64,000 nucleotides of DNA, taken from Solea solea. Taxonomy: Eukaryota; Chordata; Actinopteri; Pleuronectiformes; Soleidae. The number at the start of each line of letters is the position of its first letter. Within the stretch, counting starts at the first letter, position 1. Shown piece by piece: positions 47,376-60,012 of the stretch. Below the pieces are notes generated by a model, which saw only the letters and a program-made list of their open reading frames with translations, was not told where the DNA came from and made no database searches. The stretch lies in the NCBI RefSeq assembly GCF_958295425.1, contig NC_081142.1, positions 12,758,324-12,822,323 of the forward strand, given 5' to 3'. Both the position numbers and the translations under genes were made by a program.

Positions 47376-50300
47376 CAGTGAGCGTTAAAGCTAACGTGCA
47401 GCAGATGCCCAGGCTGTGGGAGAAAGCAGAGCTAGCAATAGTTGCAGAGGGAGGAAGTCAAGTGTGTTTTACTCTCCTGCCATGCCACTTTATTTTTTTT
47501 TCCAGCCTGGCCAGTCCTGTTGTGGCCCGTGATGCAGGGTCCCATGGGCCCGGCGGTGAAATAGTAATATGGACCATCTGACACCTGTCAAAACAGCCCT
47601 GTTAGTTGAGCGTCAAGCCCTGTCAGCTCGCAGAGGAAAGTGCTACGCAGCCTCTCAATTTACCCCCTCCTTCCCCCTCAAGTCTCGCTCTCTTCCTCTT
47701 CCCCCGTTTTTTCTCGACCAACATTATCTCACCCTCCATCTGCCTCCCTCTTTTCTTCACATGCATCTATATTCCTCCTCTTCACACGTCTCCCTCACAC
47801 TCTGACACACTCCCCATTTATCTTTGTCTGTCTTGCTCTCTTGTCTGCATTTCGCCTTGCAAATCTCCACGCTGAACTCTCAATCGCTGCTCCGATCATT
47901 GTCATTTCAGGTCCCGACGCGCGCGGATTCCTGACGCCTCCGACACTGATGTGAAGTGACAGTGAAGAAGTCACATTTGTTTCTTTAACTAGGTTTCCCA
48001 CAAGTGTCATCTATGTGCTTTGAGCTCGCACAAGACCAGTAGAACTGCTCAGCATTCCAGCGTCTCAAGTGAATGATTCACTTGTTGTGGCAACACTGAC
48101 AAACTGGGATTTGGCATCAGGGTGTGGTTTCATGAGTATATATATATATATATATATATAAAAAACAGCTTTTGTTGATAGGAGTCTGAACTGAAAACAT
48201 TTGCGTTTAAACGGAGCATCAAACTCTCCGTCGGGCCTCTTTCTTTTCTCACGTCCGTACGGTTCTCTGTATGTTCTCGATTTTCTCCTTCCTCTTCCAT
48301 AATTGTACCTCACCTCATCGCACGCTGACAGACACTGATAACACTAACACCACACACTATCCTCATCAGACTACAATGATTTCCTGCTGTGCTTACCTCT
48401 CTGCTCCCTTCACCGCACACCATGCACAGCCTCTACTCCTAACCTCCCAGTCTGATAGGCCAGCAGCTCCAGAGATGCAGCGGAGGAAGTGGGGAGGGAA
48501 CATCAGGCACCGTGCCACTATTAGGAAACACGTCCTGTCACGGTCTGTGTCAGTTTGGTTCAATTCAATCACTATCAGCCCTATCTGTTTACGTTGGATG
48601 TTTGCAATTGCTTAGTGTGGAACAGGAACCGAGCAGCGGGGGCTTCATTTTGTGTGGTCTGCCCTCTCCCATGCTCCTGAGTCATTTTTTTTATTTAATA
48701 ATGGTGAAAAAGTACGATGACGTTGAGGAAATTCATATTGCACTGCGGTCGACTTTTATTCAAACACCAACAAGTCAGCTTTGTAGATGCATTTCAAATG
48801 TGCCCAGTGTCAATGAGTGAATGGTGAAAAGCAGAGCTCGATTCATTCCTGTGGTCAGCAAAACAGATGTTCTGATAAAACTAATCTGGAACATTGCTTT
48901 CTATAGTTTATCTCACAGAGATTAAAACAAGGCTGGTTTTGGGAAGCAAGAGAAATGATGTTTTACTGATCCAGGCCACCGAGGAGACAAATATGGCATT
49001 TTTAAGGCAAAATATTGGCGCTCTTTTTTTTTTTTTTTTTTTGAAAAAGTCAAACTTAACTGAAGACAGAAAGATGTTCCCAAATAACCCACTGCCACAG
49101 AGTACACTTGTCAATAGGAAATGGTGGGGACATAAATAAGACCCCACAAAGGAACCAGCTTGCTCTCCCTTCATGTCTCATTAGAAACATACTTCTGAAT
49201 AATCTCTTATATCCTGCCCATTAAAAAGGCTTGTTGGAACTGCCACCACAGAAAATGAAGGCAATTGTTTCCAGTGTAAAATCATTAGGGCTCATAATTA
49301 GTTTCAGACTGATGATTTCAGCCTTCTTTTTTTAAGTCATCCTTCTTCGTCAACAATAGAGCCGTTAACGTTATTTCACCGATTCTGGTCCAAAATAACT
49401 AGAAAAAAAAAACTATGATCTGCCCAACAGGAATTTTATAACTAAACCATTTTCACCCTGGAAAAATGACAATAATATTGACTTTTTTTTGTTTCCCCAT
49501 GAACCTATAGATTGACTTAAAGCACAGACATGTATTTGATTGGATTTCTCCGTGGCATTGATTCTGACTCACACAAGGCTGACTATTGAGGCTTTCGCTT
49601 TCTAATTCAAGCACCGCCTGGAGCACGAGCAGCAGATGCTGATGTATTTTTGTTGCTTTGGGGATTGTTTCCTTTGTTCTAGCTCCAGTTTATGAACATG
49701 GTGGTGCTTGGTTTGACAGAATGGTCTGAACCGTCAAAACTGTCAATTTGTTCATAGAGTGATCTAATTTGTCTTTGTTATAGTTGCGCTCAATGTGGAT
49801 TAAATGAAATGATCATACTTTGGAGCATGATTTTTATATGCTTCAGAGTGATCATAGAACTGCAGGTGTCCACCGTTATTTAGTGCAGAATGGTTTGAGG
49901 GACGACTTAGGTCTATAGCAAAGTGGAAACAGTTGGTATTAGATTGAATTTAATGAACTTATGGTTCGACACACGAATAACCATATGATAGGTTTCACTT
50001 CCCCTGCTTCCCTTTCCTCTTAATGCCACTCTGCTGCACTATGAGGAGATAGTATGTACCATTCTATGGCCCAGTTACATCTAAGCACATGCATTTCTGT
50101 GTCAGGATAATGGACCTTGACATTGAGATGTATGAGGTGTGTCTGATCCAAGTGGCTGGGCCGGTCTCAGGATGGCTGATGGATTCTGGCTAGCTTGGCT
50201 GACGTGAAAATGTAGCTCGGATAAAAATAAACACGCCCCCGTCCAAAGGGAATGGAAAGCATAACCCCAGTCCAAGTAAATGATAACGTATTAAACAGCA

Positions 50301-52244
50301 TTTATTGACGGTGCAGGAGACAACAGCTGTGACATCTTGGATCCAGGAGAGATGGTAAACAAGCTGCGGCTGGTTGGTGGCCTTTATAGGCTTGTGAGCA
50401 GATGATGGTAAGCGTGAGCGTGATGTTGAAGGGTCAATAAAACTCCAAGAGATGGCGAGGAAAAGATTGTAAAAACCTTGTGCTGCACATGCAGAGCTAT
50501 TTTATAAACAGCTTCAAGCCTGGCCGAGAAAATATCTCTTCCCTAATCAACATGAATCACCAAGGCTTAATGAATGAAGAGCGTCTTTCATATTCAATCT
50601 GATCAACCAAGGATGAATTCACAGTAACTACAACAATATCCAGAGCATGCATATCTCTGCGTATGCAAACATGTGTTTTCCACATGCTTTTTTGGTTTTG
50701 TAGATTATGCAGAAAAATTGCAAATGAGTCACTTCAAGCCACAGATGTTTGTTTATATTGTTACTTTTCAGAGTAAGTTTGATTAAATGCCTCTTAATCA
50801 AATGGCGCCACTATGCCCTGCATGCACCAGTTGTGTATCCTAAACTCTGCCTCCTTGGCCATCACATGATATGTTTGCACATCTCTGGAGCCACTGAGCT
50901 GCCTTTCCGTTCTCGTCCTCCCTGGCTTTGTAAGGGTCACAGGGTGCTGACAGGGACAAGGGGGGAGGCCTGTAGATGGCGAGGAGAGGCGGAATTGGTT
51001 TTGGCCTGAGCCACAGAGACTAACTGGTCCTTCTGTTTCTGAGCTACACCTGGCCCAGGACACAAACAGGGTGGCCCCAGGCCAACATTCTTGGCCCCCA
51101 CAGTCCAAAAGCAAACAGGTGGTGCTAGATATTTTCATGCTTGTTGGGTTGTTGCTTAGTAAGCATTTATTACAGTGACTCAGCCACTCGTAAACAGATA
51201 TTAGTAAGGGATTTTTCCCAGCTCAGATTCAGGCTTGGGGCTTAGCAAGCTGAGGCACCAAATTGTAAGTTGGCAAAGGGACAACTTTCCACATATTACC
51301 ACATATTATCAACATCTAGGCACTGGGTGGTGACCTCTCTTACTGGATAGTCCAAAAATCAAGGTAAAAAAAGACTTTTTAACTGTTTAAACCTCGTGTC
51401 TTGTGCTTCTCAGACACTCAGTCACTGAGATTGTGCCTTGGGGTCCAATTCAAGGTCAGCTACAAAAATGCTCGTCCAGAAAAAACATCCCACAATTTCA
51501 TGTCAGCAGTTCATATCTTTTCCTCGTACTTCCGAAACTTAAAACTAGATAAATATTAAAAAAAAAAACAATTCTGTGGGTTTTGTTACATCTAGTCTTA
51601 AGCTCTCTGACATCACAGTGAATTGTTTCCTATCCAAGATTGTCATCCCTATCATATCCCACAACTTGTGAGTTTCTAGTTTGCTTTTGGAAGTGAAAGC
51701 ATATTATTTTCCTCTTTAATGGCATGATCTCTCAACAGCGACTGTCAGCGGCTCGGGACATGGTTTTCTCTTGTTCTTGCTTCAGTGGACAGAACTGTCA
51801 TGCGCTCCATTGATAAGATGTTGACAAAATAAGTGTAACCTGTGTTTTACAGCTGCCTTCTATAGTAGATTAAAGGTGGGCATATGATGTGCTTTCCAGG
51901 GTGCAGTAGAGTTGTGTTGTGATGCACAATCTTACAATTCTTTCTCTTTTATAATCCTTGATATGTTGCATCCTATTAATAATTCAAACTTCATTTCTTC
52001 TACCTTACATTATATTTAACAGCAAATACTCACACCGCCAGTGCTGCTGTTGTTTTGTTTTAACTGTCCACTGGATATTGGAGCAGCTGTGCTTCACTGC
52101 TTTGCACTGTGACAGTCTTTGTTGTGGAATGGAGGGTTTGTACCTTTTAAAGGTGTACAGACACGCCACATAATCCCACCTCTTCCTCACATCTTGTAAA
52201 TGTCTGACAGGGACCATAATCCAAAAACTACTCATTGCTGTTAA
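47221..52244. other. Non-coding flank
   Basis: (CA)n at 47344-47373, a pyrimidine-rich stretch 47650-47870 giving spurious frames, (TA)n at 48137-48160 and poly-T at 49024-49042. No supported gene. Confidence 0.45.
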
Positions 52245-52537
52245 AGGAATACTTCACCGATTTGCATTTAGCCTTGTATTACTAGAATAGGTTGTAGTAT
52301 ATATGAAAAATGGTGCTTCCCAACCTCAGTTTCCCCTGAGTTGAGAAATATCTTCATTCTTTTCTTTGTGCCCACCAGTGACACTTGGTCCAAGTGTCAC
52401 TGGTGGGCACGTAACAAAAAAAAGAATGAAGATATTTCTCGACTCAGGGGAAACTGAGGTTGGGAAGCACAATTTTTCAAAAGTACTACCCCTATTCTAG
52501 TAATACAAAGCTAAATGCAAATCGGTGAAGTATTCCT
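52245..52537. mobile_element. Fold-back MITE, 293-bp near-perfect palindrome, TTAA-type flank
   Basis: The left arm (AGGAATACTTCACCGATTTG...) and right arm (...CAAATCGGTGAAGTATTCCT) pair over nearly the whole element. They meet at a central hairpin, CCAGTGACACTTGG/T/CCAAGTGTCACTGG. Flanks are TTAA (52241-52244) and TTGA (52538-52541), consistent with a TTAA-targeting family such as piggyBac with one later change. Confidence 0.85.
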
Positions 52538-55500
52538 TTGACAATTTTCATTAAAAACTCATGCCAACTCATGCCAAACCCAGCCACAATTGAATGCATC
52601 ATTTTGCAAATCTGTTTGCAAACAGATGTGTCCTCATGATACATGCGTGCCAGGCCAGCTCATACATCAGTGCACATAGTGCCAGTGCCTCAGTGTGAAA
52701 ACGTGCATTTCTCTGCAGTGTGGGTATGTTTTTTCACACCGGGCCCACGTCTTTTGTGCAGCTTCTGCTATTTGTAAAATCCCAACATACGTTTAAATAC
52801 TCCTCTTAACTCAACTAAATACCAGGACTCCATGCATCTATCAGTGCTGCACGTCCCCTATTTTCACCAAAATATTGATGGACACCACTCCTTGCGCTCC
52901 CAGGACTTTTTTTTTTTTACACACTCTCCGTTCCCAGTGTACAAACATAATTTGGAACAAAGGCATTCAAGTGTGGTGCTTCTACAGACTGGAACAATCT
53001 ACAGAACACCCTCAAACTGCACAATCTGGTTTCTCTGGATCATTTTAACTTTGTGCTGAGGGACTTCTGAATCATTCGTCGGTCACTTCTTTTAGGTGTC
53101 TGTCGTCAGGCTCTCTATTGTCTGTTATTGTCTTATTGTAATTCGGATGAGTCTTTGTTGATGTTTGTGTGTGTGTGTTAGTTGCTGCTGCTGTCGGAAT
53201 GCCATTGGAAAAGAGATTTGCAATCTTATCGGAATTATCCTCGTAAAATAAAGTGTTTTTTTGTTTTGTTTTTTTAAGTTAAACTTACAATAAATAGCTG
53301 AAATGCTGGAGTGCTTTTACTTTGAAACAGGAAGAGGAGATGCTGTGTTTGTGCGACAGAACATGCGACAGATATCAATGCTAGAACTGTAAAGAAAGAT
53401 ACCTATATACCTATTTTAATATATATCTACTGTGATATGTGCGTGACTGGAGGTAAAGATAGCTGAGAGGCTGGTGAGACGTGTAGCTCATGCAGCCAGT
53501 GTGAACCGTCTCATTAGTTGACATGTGAAACTGGCCTAAGAGTCAGATCTTTGTTCATTAAGTTTGTTGTTGTTTGCTGACTCCAGAAGAACTCTTCCCT
53601 TCATCAAAAGTTCTCCGAGCAGGACACACCGGAGGGAGATGATTTCTGTTCTACAGATCTGTCCCAACATTCAGTTGTGCAACCATCATTGCTAATTAAG
53701 GGCTTACAGGGCTGTGATCTCAGCCCCAGTGCTAGTGCTTTTCCACCCAACACAGGGCTCTCAGACTCAGTGGGCATCAGAGAGCTACTGAAGAACTTTG
53801 AGGGGCAATGAAGCATTCCAACTATGTCACATAGTGGGTCACTGTTTTTACCCAACTGGGCTTTTACTCTTTATCAGCCCCTAACATCAGGGTCGGCTGG
53901 TCACACAAATTAATGGGCAATTAAGGAAGTGAAACAGCAGAGAGATCAAAGTAGACTACTGGAGGAGAAGCCACTCTGGAGAGTTGGACACTTTTATGAA
54001 GCAGTAACAGTCTAGCTTAATAGAAACCTCAACAATGAAAATACATCATAGTGTTCTCTGCTGTTTCAAAGTGAAACAAAGAGAGAGCTGTTGCATACAG
54101 CGTAGTCATTACTCTGCAAGACATGTATATAAACAGGTTTTTTTTATATATGAGTAGTATAGTTACATTTAGCCAAGATATATCTCCATTGTTCAGTCAA
54201 AAAAAAAAAGAGTTCAACAGAAACAAGTCTGCCGAGACTTTCAACAGCTGTAAACTATCATCAAGATGTCTTTATCTTTGCTGATTTTCATCAGCATGAC
54301 AGAGAATGGGGCGGAAAAAAAGAGAAAAGAACAACAAACAGCTTTCATCCTTTCTCGCTTGTGTTTCATTGTCTCGTGCGTGGCAGTAACTCTGTCAATC
54401 TCAGTCCAGGCTCACAATTTCTTCAATGAATTTGGCTTCATGGATTAAAATGTAATTTGCTACAGTTAATGAAAATGCGCTCTCTGTATAAACACATGAG
54501 TGCTTATTGAGTTGGGGTTTTGGGAGGTGGAGGCTGGCTTTAAACAAAGGGAACTAACAGGTCTTTCATAAAGAGGCTGTCTGATGTTTGGGGATGGGTC
54601 CTGCTGCTCTTGGGAGAAATGAGATACCGTGAGCTAATTTAATTTTGATACGCATGTAACAGTATCTCACTGAGTGCATGTGGCCTTGTTTATTATGGGT
54701 GCATAAAGATGCATATTGAAGACTCAGGCATGTGTATGTGTTTGTAATCATTTATTTATGACTGTATGTATAGTACACATGCTAAGATGTAATGACTGTG
54801 TTCTATTCCTAGCAAAGGATTATCTATTCCTACCTGTCCCGCCACCACCGAACTAAACACAGATATTCAGTGGCTTATAATAAACCATTCAGCCGTTCAT
54901 GTTTAGTCTCCTATCTGACCCACTCCTTTGTGAATAGAAAACACCGTTGTATGGCACACTGAGGAGTTTACTGGACAGCCACACCTGTCTAGCTGGGAGG
55001 CTGCATGAACACATTTTTCAGCATGCCATGTTGCTTAGAAATATGCCAGATTCTCTATGTGACTTCTGTGTCTGTGACACCCAGAGAGCACATATTGATA
55101 TATGTGTATCCCACTCAGCAGATTCACACTAGGAGAAAGCATATCCCTTGAGAATGTGTGTGCATATATATATATATAGGAATGTGCACTGCATTGGTAC
55201 ATTTGTCTTTCCTACATTTTTTTCCCTCCTTGTTTTAAACGAAGAGATTTGCATGCTTTGCAGTGCTTCCCATAGACCCCAGCAGCATGACTATGTAGAG
55301 GTTAGGTTATATCCACTAAGAGGTTCCGTGAGTGTGGTGGTGTGTTGGGATTTGCTGAGAGTGTTATCTGTCGGAGAACATTTGTCTGTCTGAATGTCTC
55401 CTCGTGTGGATGTGTATATGTGAAGAAGCAGCTTGTGGTGTGTCTCGTCTTCTTGGCGCAGAGAGGGTTTTGGCTCGGGGTGGAAATTTGCACTCCACGA

Positions 55501-57770
55501 GTCTTCCGAATATGTTTTATGGGAAAAATTGAACAGCAAGAGCATGATGGATTGAATGAGAAAGAAAATGTATTATCGCTAGTGATTCTTAAATGATAGC
55601 GGGGGGGGGGAAAGGGCGTTTAACTCGGATGAAGTGGTAAAATGAAGTATGTTAGGGAACCAGGCTTTGAGGCCAGCTCACAACTCTCTTAAGTGGTTAT
55701 GGATAAGGAAATTGATTCCTGGGCTGGGTCAGTCCTCGAACATCTGGGGGATACTTTATTGATTGGAAATTGACCGTGACTGTGTTCCTTGAATATAAAT
55801 GATCACTTGCTGACTTGTTAACAATCCTGCATTGGGAGAGACTTGGTACATGCCAGGTAATGACAGGATTTCAGCAGCCAGCACATTCATAATACTAGAC
55901 AACAAACTACTAAGAGGAGAAAAGGGTCCTATGTGATAGAACTTTGGTCTTCATATTGACTCATTGCCTGCTTAATGCCTAAAGTTGTGCTTCATTGTGA
56001 AAAGATGGCTCCTTAGAACAAGAACTGTAACCTCTTCACGACATTTGCCCTCCGTTTAAATATTATAACAGAGCAATTAATTAAATAATTAAAAGGGAAA
56101 TAGATTAAGTGAATTAAGTTAAAAAAAGCACGGGTGCCCTAAATACACACACCCATGCCGTCATAACTACCAGCCTCCTTTTGATCTGCTCCCAACGTCG
56201 TGACTGATCTCTGGGGAATGGGGCGAGGGTTGGGGGTTCACTGTAACTCATCTGCATGTGAAGGGATGCTGACACAAATGGTGCTGTCTGAATGTATGGC
56301 TCAAAATAAAGCCATTAATAAAGATCTCTGAGCTAAGGGATCGCTGAGGTTGAGTTCAAAGAAAGTAGTCGAGGGACTGTGCTGTCCTTAAAGATGTGGG
56401 TGGGACTCGGATTTGCCCCTCTGTCATAGGGCAAGATACCAAAGAGGTGCTTGTTGCAGGAAAGCAGAGGCGTCACACCCCACACACACACACACACACA
56501 CACTAACATTACATTGGCATCACAGGCCAATCTATCTCATTGACAGGTCACTGGCGTCAATTGCCGGGGGGGTGTGACATTGCAGAAGCTGGAGTGTGCC
56601 CTACACACACACATACACATATTACAGGAACTTGAAGAATCCTCCTGACTCACATCTGGAGACGGGGCAACTTGATCTGTGTCTGCTGCTTGGGGGGTCG
56701 TAACAGGAAGGACGGGTAGAGGCCCTTTTACTTCAGCTGATCTCTTCCATGAAACCCTCTGGCACTTACATGTGAGGTCAAGATCGTAAACCCTCAGAAT
56801 GTACAGTTGCTGGGGGTCGGAGGGGACCTGTGGGCCACGCGGTTGAGGGAAGTGTGTTTAGTCCGTGACTGGACGCTTTGGCTGTTTCGTGCTTTTACTG
56901 ATTCTGTCACAGAAGTGTTCAAGGTTTCCTGGAGTAACTTGCTTTGACTGCAAACTTTATCTTCTCTTTGCACCTTGTGGGAAATAGCTTCTTTGTTTCT
57001 GACTGTGGAAATCAACATAAACAGTCTCAATTGGCCCAGGATACTGTTCCGGGCCAGTTTCCCATTCATCCTTGTCATGTGGATGACATTGCGTGCATGT
57101 GTGACTGTTTGACTTTCCCCTGTAATGAAAGTTCCATGTGTGGCACATCAGACAGGGGCTGACGTGAGCTGCCTTTCCTGCTCTCTGCTCCTCCTGGTCT
57201 GAAAGGCCACTCAGACATGCTCACACACAAAGACATACAAAGAGCATGGAGGAAAAAAAAGCCGTGCACAATTCATTTTGACAAGCTGAATTGTTTAATT
57301 TTACACTTTCAAACCTCTCTGAGACTGAAGTGACGTTTCGCTGCACTCTCCTTCAGCCATTAACAACAACAAGCAGGGAGGTAAAATGAAGCTGTTCCGA
57401 ACAAAACTGTCCTTTATCCTTAAAGGTATTTAAATACCAAGAACGTGTGCGATTGTGAGAATCAAAGCACGCACACACACACACACACACCTTTTCAGAC
57501 AAGGAATATCAAAGAGGCAAAACTGGGTTTGTCAATATTCCTTCGTTAATGGGCAATCGATGCGGCGACAAGGGGGTCACTTCACTGTGAGATGCATTCC
57601 ATCGAGCTGCAAATCGACCAAACCAAATGGCCAACAAGTGCATTCCCAAAATGATGCCTTCTCGCTGAATGGTGAGCGAACATTTTCTGACACATTGTGA
57701 ATCACTATTCTGTAGAGCGGCTTTGAAAATTGCTTTGTGTTTTGGTATTCATTCCCCCATACTTCCCCTG

Positions 57771-57803
<33 letters not shown>

Positions 57804-58175
57804 GTATGCTCTTGGCAGTGGATGGTGACAACAGGGATGGATCTTTAATAGATTTGTCTCAGGCAACACAATGGGAGGAGGGATCGTTGTTAACATTATA
57901 ACGTATTGATCGTTTCGACTCCATTTCCCAGGGCCCTGTCAGATAGGGGCCATTACTCACAGCAGTCAACCCCATCATCGCCACACATACGCATGTATCC
58001 GCCTTCACGTAGATGGCTGTGACAGTGCACGTCTCCACCATCTCTCTCACATCACGTTCATGTCTTCTGACCCCTTTTATTCATGTTGTATCCAGTTTCT
58101 GTACAATTTGCTATTCATTTTCCTCCATCTGCTTCAACAGTCAGTCAGGATGTGAGGCCCTTATTGCTCCTTTCA
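52538..58175. other. Non-coding flank
   Basis: Poly-G near 55601-55610, (CA)n at 56479-56502 and 57470-57490, (CT)n at 57774-57799. No supported gene; frames here lack domains. Confidence 0.45.
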
Positions 58176-58522
58176 CCCTTTAACACCTAAGCGTCAAAAT
58201 GTCCGTCTGGACGTTTTTGTGTGCTTATTTAATTCATAAAAGGGCTAGAAAATAAGTGTTTTTGCCCCATTTTTCCAGAATAACTTTCAATATGTGGCAG
58301 TTATTTACAATTGATTGCACTTTAAAATAGTGTATTAACAATTTAAAATGAAGAAAAAACACTTTTATTTAGAAAGAACACCGTAGTTGAACATGCATAC
58401 CAGATTGTGCGTGTTAAATTTGAAATCTGAACAGTATAAAGTATGAGTTTTGTTTGCCTATTAAAAAAATAGGTAATGCAAAGTGCAAACATGTCGCCCA
58501 TGATATGCTCAGTGTTAAAGGG
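58176..58522. mobile_element. Candidate MITE with CCCTTTAACAC ends
   Basis: CCCTTTAACACC at the left and AGTGTTAAAGGG at the right are inverted repeats of 11 matching bases. TTCA flanks both sides (58172-58175 and 58523-58526), suggesting a 4-bp duplication. The 347-bp interior is AT-rich and non-coding. Confidence 0.6.
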
Positions 58523-58526
58523 TTCA

Positions 58527-59969
58527 TGCAGGTGCTGCAAACATTCACCATTGTTCGTGTTGATTTATACTTGCAGTCATGCCCTGGGGCCCAGCATACC
58601 AATTGGTTGCTGAATGCCCCCCCCCCCCAGTTTAATTGGTAATATCTTGTTATTCACTGAGAGTCTAGCAGCACAGAACAGCCATTCTATGCATTTGTAA
58701 GTTTCATACATATAGAACAAAACAATTACATTTAGAGTTTCTTTGGCAGGTGCAATCTTACCTGCTCCTCAAGAAAAACAAAAAGGTTTTTGTGAAAGAC
58801 CATTGGCGATAGGGACAGAGAAAGAGAGGTGAGCAATGTCAACCAGCCTTTATTCTAAGCATGTGAGAAAGCAAGCACAGGTGAATACAGTCCTGAATAT
58901 TCTCTTTGGAAAGTGAAGTGAGAAGGTGGTCATACAATTTGAAATTGTGAATAGCAGCGCATCATTTCACACTCTGTTAGAAGACATTTAATTTTTATTA
59001 ACATAAAAAGGTCCCAAATGTACCACTGTACTCCTGGCCAGTCATAGTGTGACAGTGGCACATTCCTCATGGTGGACACTAGTTGCTTAAAAAGGCCCCT
59101 TTAAAATCAATGTGTAATCACAGTGTAATCCATTGAGTGTGGTTCGGTAACGTGTTCCACCACCACGCAAACCACAAACGGCTCCAATTTTCTGCCCGAC
59201 GGTGATGGTACGTGGACTAGCTATTGTTCATTTTCAAGTTCTTGTGAATTAGAGGACTATTATGCCTGAGGGATCGCTGCTGTCACAGGATATTCCACGG
59301 AAAGTAATGTTTCACACTTTTTATAGTGAGAGGAACTAAATACTCGTATGTAAAGTATATACCTCAAGACTACCTCTTGACCTTTAGAGCAGATTTTATT
59401 ATATGTCCAGTCAGTTTTAATCCAGCCAGTGTAACTATTTAGTTTGTTCATAGGGACCCATGGCACTCAACCTCACATCATGGAGCAGGCAGGAGGAAGT
59501 CTAGTACTTTAAGATTGCTAGACCAATTACCTATTTTTTAATGTTGAAAAAGCAATTTCCATCACCAGCCTCTGTAATTACTGCGCTTGTTATTGTTTGG
59601 CACAAAAAGGGAGTTAGTTTGGAGAGCATAAAGGCAATTACTTTGCTTTTCACATGCAATGTGTCAGCCATCCATTTTTGTGGTCTCAATAGTGCAACAG
59701 AATTGCCACTACTGCAACTATCAACTTCAGATGGAACGTTGAAGGGCAGTAATGAGAAGAGTAGGAAAAGACAGAGGTTTCTTTCTGGGCTTCAGATGTC
59801 TTCCAGCTGTACAGGCTGTATGGGATGGAACTGACAAGCTTGAAATGTCCAGAGACAATTGGCTTCAGAGGGACTGTCCAAGCCAATATCCAGGGCAATG
59901 GATCGTCCCGGATGATAATGAGTTGCGATTGTTACCCGGCTACAGGCTTGACCTTGTTTAAAATCTATG

Positions 59970-60012
<43 letters not shown>

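Noticed and set aside
47606..47954. Overlapping Ser/Pro/Leu-rich frames
   Set aside because: Pyrimidine-rich low-complexity DNA open in several frames; no domain.
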